9,374 bases of DNA, taken from contig DYKH01000187.1 in assembly GCA_020722685.1 (NCBI GenBank), positions 1 to 9,374 of the forward strand, given 5' to 3'. The DNA is from Caldithrix sp. GTDB taxonomy: Bacteria > KSB1 > UBA2214 > DYKH01. The notes below the pieces were generated by a model, which had not been told where the DNA came from, did no database searches, and was given only the letters and a program-made list of their open reading frames with translations. A program made the translations under genes and the position numbers. Shown here one piece after another: positions 1 through 7,400 of this stretch. How positions within the stretch are numbered: position 1 is the stretch's first letter; the number at the start of each line of letters is the position of its first letter.

Positions 1-99
1 ATTCCTGCCAATGCATGAATGACAGCCCTGGCAGGACACCCCGTGATTGGTTACCTCCGCGCAGCGGTAACCTTCACAGGTTACTGGAGGTTTCAAATA
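1..99. repeat. Inverted repeats downstream of the TonB receptor gene (possible terminator region)
   Basis: This is the 3' flank of the receptor gene. Three inverted repeats are visible. CCTGCCA (4-10) pairs with TGGCAGG (29-35). GGTTACC (49-55) pairs with GGTAACC (66-72) across a 10-nt loop. GTAACC (67-72) pairs with GGTTAC (79-84) across a 6-nt loop. The last two share an arm, so they exclude each other. The short AACC-TGTGAA-GGTT hairpin just after the receptor's TAA resembles the compact terminators common in FCB bacteria, but no strong T-tract follows on either strand. Assignment as a terminator is an inference. Confidence 0.45.
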
Positions 100-3009
100 T
101 TAAAAGTTGAATGCGACGCCCAGTTGAATTTGGCGCGGCTCCATGTACCAGTCGGAGTGCAGAACGTTGTCCTCCAGCGTGCTGACGCGATTGGGATCGC
201 TGCTGGCGCTGCGCGTTCCCAAGGTGTACTCCGGGCTGCCGGTATCGGCATAGACATCGTGTGCACCGCGTTGATCGAAGAGATTGTAAATGTAGGCGAA
301 CACGGAAAAGTCAAATCCACCCAAGGGCAGCTTTTTGTAAAAACGCAAGTCGACGGAGCTGATGCTGGGTTTGCGGGCGCTGTTTTCCGCAAGACCGCTA
401 AAGGAACTGCTGCCGGCCACTTCGCCCACGGCAAATTGCGGTGTGTAGGGTGAGCCGGTCCAGTACTTTGCCAACAGGCTTATGCGCCAGCTTTGGGTGC
501 CGACGCCCACGGTGGCATTGATCGTGTGACGTTGATCCCATCCCAGCGGCACCAATTGGATGCGCGGCGCTTTCTGGTCCCGACGATCATAGTAGGCGTC
601 CAATGGATTGGAAGCGCTGCCTTCGGCCACCATAAAGCTGTAGTCCATGCTGGCTTCAAAATAATTGGAATACCGCTTATTCAGCGCCAGTGTCACGCCT
701 TTCACGTTCGAGTAGTCTTTGTTTTCGTACATCTGGTAACCGACACTGGGGAAATAAGTGGTGATCAAGGGACTGGCGCCAACCCAGTCGCGCACGTCCC
801 GATAGAACAAGGTCACGTCTACGCCCAAATCCGTGGTCAATTGCTGCTGCAAGCCGATCTCGTACATCACGGTGCGTTGCGGATTCAAATCGGCATTGGC
901 GAGAAAGCTATTGTTCCCGCTGGTGCGGGATACTTTGAGCTCCGCGCCTGGATCGTCAGCACCTTCTTTTGCGCCGTACAGAATCTTGAAGGAGGGCATC
1001 TGGAAAAAATGGCCGTAAGAAAAGTGGATAACGCCTCTATCGGTGATTGGATAGGCTATGCCGAAGCGCGGGCTGAGCTGCTTTTTCGGCGTCGTGTCCT
1101 TGAACCAGAAAGCCCGTCGTTCTTCCAGCGTGTACTCCACCAATTCCGAGTCCGGCACCGAGGAGCTATAGTTTTTGTACTTGTGCTCCTTCTTGAAAGG
1201 ATCGTAGACGTTCGGATCCGCTGGGTCGGCCAAAACCTGCCCCTTGGCATCGAAGTAGTCAAAGCGCAAGCCAAAATTGATGATGAGATCCTGGAATTCC
1301 ATCTTGTCCTGCACATAGGCGGAAAACTCGAGAGGCTTGTGATCGTAGCTGTTGTGCTCCGGGGTATCCGTTCCCGGAACCGCTGGCAAAAAGGGGATGA
1401 TTTCATCGTTGCCAAGCTTGCGCGGGATGATATTGAACTCATCAAGGGTCAGGTGGTAAAACCGAGCTTCCACGCCGCCTTTCAACTGATGGCTTTTGGT
1501 CACCTGACTGGTAATGTCAAATTTGGCGACGTTATAGCTGGTGTTGCGCTTAAAGTGTTGCATCTGCGTGCCGCCATCGGAAAAGCTGTAATTCGAGGGC
1601 GCAATCAGCGAATCCGGATGGACATAGCCTTCCTTGTCGCCAGTGATAAAATATCTGACGCTCCTGTCCTCACCGGTTCCGGTGACTACGCTATCATAGC
1701 CAACGCTATTGAGCGGGTCTTCATAGACATAATGTTTATAATCAGAGGAAAAGTTGGTAAACTTGGCTTCGTAAAAAGTCGTCGGGTTGAGGGTGTGAGT
1801 CAAAGTGACAATGTGGTTGATTGCGTTTTCGAACCGACGATAGTTCCCGTCCGGATTGTACTTGTAATAGCGATCATACCAGCGAAAGTTGTTATCGTTG
1901 CCCATGAGGCTATATGTCAACCTCATGGAGGGAGTGAGCTTGTAAGCGAGCTTTAATTGCCCACTTAGTTTTTCAAAAGGATTCATGGAAACGAGCGTGC
2001 CGTCGCCCTGCAAGCCTTGCGGGGTGAACCACCGTTTGCCGTACAAATAGCCTTCGTTGGAAAAATAACGGCCGTTGGCGAAGAAGGTGAGGCGGTCGCC
2101 CAAAACCGGGCCGCTCAGACTGGCCTGCAGATTGTAGATGGGATTAAAATCACGCAGCGGATTGGTCTTCTTATAAGTCCCCTCGCCGGGCTGGCGAATG
2201 GCTCGCAGACTATCGCCCTTTGGCTCCAACACCGCGAAAGCATCATCATCATAGCTGATGTAATCCCCGACATAACCGGAGACTTCACCATGGAATTGCT
2301 GCCCGCCCTCTTTGGTGACGATGTTCACGACAGCGGACATGGCTTGCCCATATTCCGCGTTGAAGGTCCCGCTGATGACTTGCAGTTCCTGTACGGACGA
2401 GTTTTCCACTTCCAGCCCCAGCTCGCCGTTGTAATTGTCCGTGGCGGCAATGCCATCGACCCAGTAAGCGACCTCGCCGCTACGACCGCCACGCACATGG
2501 ATGCCGCCGAGACCATCGCGCACCAGACCCGCCTGCAGTTCCAGCACGTCGGCCACTTCTTGCACCGGCATGGCCTGTATCTCCTCCGAGCTGACGGCAG
2601 AAAGGGAAGAGGTCATGTCCTTTTGCACGATTGGCTTTTCCGCCACCACGGTCACTTCCTCGCCGGTTTCCAGTACTGTCTGGTTCAGGCTAAAGTTGAT
2701 CGTAGTGGTCATATCGATAGAGACCTTTACATTCTCCGTCGTCTTGGGTTGATAGCCAATCATCGCCGCTCGCAAATTGTAGGTTCCGGGCGGGACGTTC
2801 AAGATGAAATAGTATCCGTTGAGGTCCGCGGCCGCGCCCATGGAAGTACCTTCTATGAGCACATTGACGGCAGGCAGCTTCTCGCCGGTCTGCGCATCGG
2901 TGATCGTACCGACGATTTTGCCGGAAGTGCCGGCCCAGATGAGCGTCGGCACACAAAGCAAAAACAGCAGACTGCCTAACAATCGTTTGGTTCGCATCGC
3001 ATTCATCAT
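100..3009 (-). CDS. TonB-dependent outer-membrane receptor with N-terminal carboxypeptidase-regulatory-like domain
   Basis: Predicted 969-aa outer-membrane active transporter, gated by TonB-ExbB-ExbD; the substrate is not identifiable. In order: signal peptide (about 1-26, positive MRTKR then a hydrophobic stretch ending near WAG); a carboxypeptidase-regulatory-like/CNA-B-type beta-sandwich (about 30-112, G-x-I-V-G-T-I-T-D-A-x-T-G-E-x-L-P then D-L-N-G-Y-Y and Y-N-L-R-A-A-M-I-G-Y); a TonB-box-like EEVTVVAE (117-124); a plug domain (about 128-235, with I-H-V-R-G-G-R-S-G-E and the conserved F-N-A-E-Y-G-Q-A-M-S-A-V-V-N-I-V-T-K); then a beta-barrel to the C-terminal aromatic F-N-F. The length suits the family. 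The first ATG has AGGGA 6 nt upstream; a second ATG follows at once. It lies 87 nt after the LacI-type gene with no convincing promoter between, so co-transcription is likely. No SusD-like partner is visible downstream within the window, so a classical SusC role is not supported. Confidence 0.95.
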   Translation of the reverse strand: MMNAMRTKRLLGSLLFLLCVPTLIWAGTSGKIVGTITDAQTGEKLPAVNVLIEGTSMGAAADLNGYYFILNVPPGTYNLRAAMIGYQPKTTENVKVSIDMTTTINFSLNQTVLETGEEVTVVAEKPIVQKDMTSSLSAVSSEEIQAMPVQEVADVLELQAGLVRDGLGGIHVRGGRSGEVAYWVDGIAATDNYNGELGLEVENSSVQELQVISGTFNAEYGQAMSAVVNIVTKEGGQQFHGEVSGYVGDYISYDDDAFAVLEPKGDSLRAIRQPGEGTYKKTNPLRDFNPIYNLQASLSGPVLGDRLTFFANGRYFSNEGYLYGKRWFTPQGLQGDGTLVSMNPFEKLSGQLKLAYKLTPSMRLTYSLMGNDNNFRWYDRYYKYNPDGNYRRFENAINHIVTLTHTLNPTTFYEAKFTNFSSDYKHYVYEDPLNSVGYDSVVTGTGEDRSVRYFITGDKEGYVHPDSLIAPSNYSFSDGGTQMQHFKRNTSYNVAKFDITSQVTKSHQLKGGVEARFYHLTLDEFNIIPRKLGNDEIIPFLPAVPGTDTPEHNSYDHKPLEFSAYVQDKMEFQDLIINFGLRFDYFDAKGQVLADPADPNVYDPFKKEHKYKNYSSSVPDSELVEYTLEERRAFWFKDTTPKKQLSPRFGIAYPITDRGVIHFSYGHFFQMPSFKILYGAKEGADDPGAELKVSRTSGNNSFLANADLNPQRTVMYEIGLQQQLTTDLGVDVTLFYRDVRDWVGASPLITTYFPSVGYQMYENKDYSNVKGVTLALNKRYSNYFEASMDYSFMVAEGSASNPLDAYYDRRDQKAPRIQLVPLGWDQRHTINATVGVGTQSWRISLLAKYWTGSPYTPQFAVGEVAGSSSFSGLAENSARKPSISSVDLRFYKKLPLGGFDFSVFAYIYNLFDQRGAHDVYADTGSPEYTLGTRSASSDPNRVSTLEDNVLHSDWYMEPRQIQLGVAFNF

Positions 3010-3015
3010 ACTCTA

Positions 3016-3020
3016 TCCCT
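3016..3020 (-). promoter_or_regulatory. Ribosome binding site of the TonB receptor gene
   Basis: On the minus strand AGGGA sits 6 nt before the ATG at 3009. This supports that first ATG rather than the third in-frame ATG (2997). Confidence 0.55.
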
Positions 3021-3096
3021 GACAATTAATGGTTGCAATTTGTGGAGCAAGGTGCTTTGGTCAAAATAAGCTAAAAGACAACCCGTAAGAAATACG

Positions 3097-4134
3097 TCAA
3101 TCCGAATGAACTTTAAAAGAGGTGCGACTGCCGCAGCTCTCGCGCACGATGAGCTGGGCTTCCAGCTCACGATGGAACTCCCCATTATTTTGACCATCGA
3201 TCCGTTCGATGAGTCTCTCCACCGCCAGCCGACCCATTTCGGCAATGGGTTGGCGCATGGTCGTCAAGCCGACGAACTTGGCGAACTCGATGTCATCAAA
3301 GCCGACAATGGCTACGTCGCCCGGGATATGAATGCCCTCCTCCTTGGCGGCGCGCATGACCCCCAAAGCCTGCACGTCGCTGGCTACGAATAGAGCGGTG
3401 GGCATAGCCTTACCCAAAGCGATGACGCGATGCATGGCTTCGTATCCTGCCTGCTCGTTGAAGCCATGTTCACCGCCTTTGGCATCGCAAATGACCAAAG
3501 ATCGATCATCGAAGCCAAGTCCGCTTTCGCTTAACGCTTGCTTAAAGCCTTCCAAGCGTAAAATGGCGGGAAAGCTACTCAGGTGGCCGTTGATCATACC
3601 CAAGCGTGTATGGCCAAGCTTAATGAGATGTCGAGTAGCTTTCTTTGCAGCATCGCAATTAGCCACGGCGATCGAATCGATTTTTTTGTTAAGATTATCG
3701 ACAACTACGATCGGAATGGTCGCTTCGAGGAATCTATCGGCAAAAGTGTCTGAAAGTCCGGTAGAAATGATGAGAACTCCATCGGCGCGTCGCTCGGAAA
3801 ACACCCTTTCCAAAACGCTGTCGCGGCGCTCCATGCGATCAACGGAATAGAGGATCAAATCATAGCCGTATTCGGTGAGGGCTCGCTGCACGCTCCTAAG
3901 CAGCTCGGCAAAGAAATAGTTGGTAAAGAAGGGAACGACGCTGGCAACGGTAAAGGTTTTTTTTCGGGCCAAGCTTTGGGCAATCGCATGAGGTTGGTAG
4001 TCCAGCTCCTTGACAACCTGAAGAATTCGCTCCTTGGTTGCCGGATTGATCAGCGGGCTGTTGTTAACGGCACGAGATACGGTTCCGATTCCCACACCGG
4101 CTTTCTTGGCGACATCATAGATGGTCGTTGCCAA
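3097..4134 (-). CDS. LacI-family transcriptional regulator (TTG start)
   Basis: Predicted 345-aa sugar- or metabolite-responsive DNA-binding repressor of the LacI/GalR family. The N-terminus shows the LacI helix-turn-helix: T-I-Y-D-V-A-K-K-A-G-V, then recognition helix G-I-G-T-V-S-R-A-V-N (about 15-24), and a hinge helix around A-I-A-Q-S-L-A. The rest is a periplasmic-binding-protein-like effector domain with the family signatures D-G-V-L-I-I-S, G-F-D-D-I-E-F-A and M-R-Q-P-I-A-E-M-G. Length is typical (330-345 aa). I chose TTG at 4134 because it starts exactly at the family's usual N-terminus and has GGAG 7 nt upstream. The in-frame ATG at 4236 would add 34 unrelated residues, and those codons overlap the operator and run up to the promoter. 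The effector is unknown. It precedes the TonB receptor, its likely target, and probably represses itself through the operator in its own leader. Confidence 0.95.
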   Translation of the reverse strand: MATTIYDVAKKAGVGIGTVSRAVNNSPLINPATKERILQVVKELDYQPHAIAQSLARKKTFTVASVVPFFTNYFFAELLRSVQRALTEYGYDLILYSVDRMERRDSVLERVFSERRADGVLIISTGLSDTFADRFLEATIPIVVVDNLNKKIDSIAVANCDAAKKATRHLIKLGHTRLGMINGHLSSFPAILRLEGFKQALSESGLGFDDRSLVICDAKGGEHGFNEQAGYEAMHRVIALGKAMPTALFVASDVQALGVMRAAKEEGIHIPGDVAIVGFDDIEFAKFVGLTTMRQPIAEMGRLAVERLIERIDGQNNGEFHRELEAQLIVRESCGSRTSFKVHSD

Positions 4135-4141
4135 TCCGTCA

Positions 4142-4145
4142 CTCC
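4142..4145 (-). promoter_or_regulatory. Ribosome binding site that sets the TTG start of the LacI-family gene
   Basis: GGAG on the minus strand lies 7 nt upstream of TTG at 4134. Together with the protein N-terminus matching the LacI helix-turn-helix, it decides the start. Confidence 0.8.
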
Positions 4146-4222
4146 GTTTTTCGCGGCGATCATTGTAGTGGACTATGGTGGAAGACTCGTGTCTTGAGCT
4201 ATCCCAGGCTTGTCGATAGACG

Positions 4223-4234
4223 GGAAGCGCTTCC
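4223..4234. promoter_or_regulatory. Palindromic LacI-family operator
   Basis: GGAAGCGCTTCC is a perfect 12-bp palindrome with a central CpG, the classic form of LacI/GalR-family operators (AAnCGnTT-like core). It lies just downstream of a near-consensus promoter, at roughly +9 to +20 from the expected transcription start, where a bound repressor would block transcription. The next gene is a LacI-family regulator, so autorepression is the simplest reading. The binding itself is inferred. Confidence 0.82.
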
Positions 4235-4248
4235 AAAAATGTGGGCTA

Positions 4249-4277
4249 ATTTTACAAAATGATTGCTTCTTTGTCAA
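4249..4277 (-). promoter_or_regulatory. Near-consensus sigma-70 promoter of the LacI-family/TonB receptor unit
   Basis: On the minus strand a perfect -35 TTGACA (4277-4272) is followed after exactly 17 nt by TAAAAT (4254-4249), one base from the -10 consensus. Transcription should start near 4242, leaving a leader of about 108 nt to the TTG start. The operator palindrome falls in this leader. This is a vegetative-type promoter, not the TAnnTTTG type of Bacteroidetes, which hints at a lineage outside core Bacteroidota. Confidence 0.85.
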
Positions 4278-4306
4278 GGCTTTTTTATGGAATCAAGATG
4301 GAACAT

Positions 4307-4340
4307 AAATGCCTTGGCTTCATTGTTCGCCAAGGCATTT
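4307..4340 (-). terminator. Hairpin terminator downstream of the metalloprotease gene
   Basis: AAATGCCTTGGC (4307-4318) and GCCAAGGCATTT (4329-4340) form a perfect 12-bp stem with a 10-nt loop. It lies about 80 nt beyond the protease stop codon and just before the LacI promoter, where a terminator would separate the two units. On the minus strand the stem ends in ATTT followed by ATGTT, so the U-tract is weak. Plus-strand termination is less likely, because CGAGC follows the hairpin there. Confidence 0.65.
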
Positions 4341-4401
4341 CGAGCAATAGAACCTGTTCAAAGCAGTACGCCGCTACGTCCTCAACGGTGGTGTACCGAC
4401 T

Positions 4402-4489
4402 TCATGGCAGCAGGGTCATCTTCTACGTCTTTACAAACTCACCCGCTTGCATGCGGCAGAGGCAAATGCCAGCGCTGACTTTTTCGCCA
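4402..4489 (-). repeat. 88-bp exact direct repeat, copy 1 (3' end of a sorting domain)
   Basis: This segment is identical over 88 bp to 9062-9149, in the same orientation. Read on the minus strand it encodes G-E-K-V-S-A-G-I-C-L-C-R-M-Q-A-G-E-F-V-K-T, then TAG (4425-4423), then K-M-T-L-L-P and TGA (4404-4402). The identity stops exactly at that TGA. This copy is the true 3' end of the metalloprotease gene plus its 21-nt post-stop remnant. Confidence 0.97.
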
Positions 4490-7400
4490 ATAGCATTTCT
4501 TCCATTCCATCGTGCGGAATGATTGCCGGCAGGCATTTGTCCATCAACCAATGTGATAATCCTTTGGCCGAGGACGTTGTAAACATCAATTCGCACGTGG
4601 CTGCCTTGTGGTAAAGAGTATTCAATACTCGTTTCCGGATTGAAGGGATTAGGATAGTTTGACTTCATCTCATAGCTCATCGGTAGAGGGACCACTATTG
4701 TCAAGGGTGGTTGCTCGCCAACCTTCGGCATCCCTGACTCTCCACCGACATAGACATGAACTAACGCTCCCTGGCACTTCTCAACGGCCAGATTGGACAA
4801 TACCGGCCGCAAAGTGACCACTTCACCACGCAAGCTCTGCACGGGGAAAATCACCGGCATCGCTTGATAGCTCTCGCCGCTGGTGCGTACTTGTTTGAAA
4901 GTTATGGTTTGCGAGGAGGACTTGACGTTTTCAGGTACAAGCTCAAACGATACCTCCACTGGCGTTTTTCCATCTTGGCTCAAAGCGCCAATCTCTAAAT
5001 TGTAGAGACCGGCAGTAAATGCCAAACTGTCGGCATCTACAGGCAATTGAATGTTCGCTATGGTCATGGCTCCCTGCAACTGATTGGAGGTAAGCAATTG
5101 ATCATCGGATACGAAAGGGAATGCCAGAGCGGTGTTCTTGGCGCCTGAAATCACTTTGACGGAGCTCATTTGCAGGGATAATACACTGGTACTGTTCATA
5201 GAATAAATGCTTCGCCGGTGGTAAGCAAAATTCTCCTCAGCTAAGCCTTTACCCAAACCGCCGCTTGGGCCCAAAGTCAAAGTATAAGGAGCGGATCCCG
5301 CGCTGCGCCAAACCGCCTTGGCGGTGGCACCCGGTGGATTGGCCACCGAAAGCGAAGCATCCGCCCCATTAGTACCAATGACAACACCAAACTGGCCATC
5401 CACCCAAGAGTTACCGTTATAGTAGGCCTTGCGAATGTTCTTGGCATCCCAAGCATCGTGCCAGACCACGGAAAAGGCCCCACTGCTATGGCCGCTGCCG
5501 GTTGGCCGCAAATAATCCCGGTAATCGTAAAACTCGCTAAAGACGGTGGGATTGAGATTCTTATTGTGCATGACTACCTGCTTGCCGCCGGCATGAGACC
5601 AATCCTGCGCTTGCCAGACTATATGCCGATCAAGACTGCCGGCAAGCGCGTACGAGGAGTATTGGTTATTGTTGGTCCACGTTTGGCTCACCTGGGTGGC
5701 GCTGCCCCAATTGCTGCCGTAATATTGTTGATGATAGACCTGGCTGCCATTGTCCCATGTGAGATTGTAGTAAGCATAGCCATCGCTCTTATACACCAGA
5801 CTCGGATTCCGACTGGAGCCGGTTGTTCCACTAACAGTGGCGGCCGCCTGCCAACTGCCACCTGTATAACGTCGGTACTTCAGGCCACCGGTTCCGCGGT
5901 AGACAACCATCAGGTCAAGGCTATGGCTGGGTACACTAGCAACGATGACCGGCAAAGGATCACTGCTGCCGACGCTGCTGGCCAGAGTGGTTATACTGCT
6001 CCAAGAGCCAGATGCATAGCTGCGATACAGAATATCGTGGGTGCTCCCGTTCTTGCGCTGCCAGACAACATAGAGAGTACCTGAGCGTTCGGAAATGGAT
6101 GGGCATTTGTTGTTATAATTGCCAGTACTAAGTTTGACTGAAGTCGAGTTTTCCAACGTGGTCCCATTTGTCGTGGTGCGGCGGTAAAAAATTTCACCTT
6201 CTGACTCGAAAACCATATGTATTCTTCCGTCACTTGTTGCACATAATTTGCGTTGATTGTTCAAAGCAGTGGCTTCCGTTGATGCGGAAAAAGTAGTATT
6301 CTCTAAGGTCGTATAAAAGTCAATAGACATATTATTGCCATTCATACTTTTCAGAATAATTGCTTTGTCAGAAAATTTGTCAGCGCCATAGCCTCCGATA
6401 GAGTTCGAGTTGGGATTACTCCAAGGAGAAAACATGGTATAAACGTCCAATTTGTAAGAGTCGTTAGCGTCTGCCAACCAATCAGGGTGCGATTGTTTGC
6501 CGGCAGTGGTTTGAACTTCGCGTAGTTCCATTTCATCTAATCCAGTAAAAGGATTCGGATTTAAAGCGACGAATGGATAAACATAATTCGATCCACTTTT
6601 TTGCCAATCCCATTTTTTGTCGGCACACTCGACGTCGATGTTGGAGCCATAAGTTACATGCGTTATCAATAATCCCGGTCCCGCTAACCTTAATGGTCCG
6701 CCATTATATTGACGCCAGCTACTTTCATAATAGCTGAGCAGTTGTCTGTTTTCCGCTAAGAAATAATGTGTGCCTGGGGTAACTTCTATTTTGTTGGCAT
6801 CGCCAGTTGTAATTGCATCCTGCAATAGGTCATTCGTATTGGAAGTTATGAGGGTAGGCGTTATCCAGCCTATTCCTGTTTTAGCTCTCTCAAGAGCACA
6901 CATGGGGCCTGTTCCCTTGCCATCCATGAGGCCCCAATATCCGATACCAGTGTAGTGGATTCCTCCAAAAAGATAATGTCCATATTCGTGGACTATGATA
7001 CCTATGTCGTGAAGACAAAGGATGTCATTTTGAATAGTGCCGGAACCTGGAAAACCCGCTCGGATTTGCTTGCCATCCAATGTTAAGTACTGGCTACCGC
7101 TGCCGAATGTACCGTAGCTGCCGGTTAGTGAAGCGTAACCCTGATAATAATCAGCATCCAAGTATTGTGGTTTCCAAGTCCTAAAACATATAAAAATCAT
7201 GTCCACGATCCCATCTGGGGATGTACTCCCGGGGGAGCGCGTATCGTACTGTGCAAAGTTAATGTCAGGATCAAGATTTGTTAGTATCTCTTCAGTAAGA
7301 TAACTAATATTCCTTCCGCTACTTATCGAATAATAGCTTTGCTCATGTAGCGGGGTATATAGCTGGGTGTGCACGTCCCCGATGAGTTGAAATTGGTTCA

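Noticed and set aside
610..621. Operator-like GGAAGCGCTGCC in the TonB receptor gene
   Set aside because: It is an imperfect palindrome deep inside coding sequence near the 3' end, so it is most likely chance codon use.
493..1956. Long plus-strand open frame (487 codons) opposite the TonB receptor gene
   Set aside because: It is antisense to a clear receptor gene. Its product shows no domain, and valine/isoleucine-rich low-order sequence is typical of a shadow frame in GC-rich coding DNA.
2017..2979. Plus-strand open frame of 320 codons opposite the receptor's plug region
   Set aside because: It is antisense to the most conserved part of the receptor (signal peptide, regulatory-like and plug domains), and its translation resembles no protein family.
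4135..4236. N-terminal extension of the LacI-family protein to ATG at 4236
   Set aside because: The extra 34 residues are unlike LacI N-termini. They overlap the operator and would put the start right at the transcription start, whereas TTG at 4134 has a well-placed GGAG and the family's normal first residues.
5458..6084. Plus-strand open frame of 208 codons opposite the protease's propeller region
   Set aside because: No recognisable domain or ribosome binding site. It lies entirely antisense to the GC-rich part of the protease gene.
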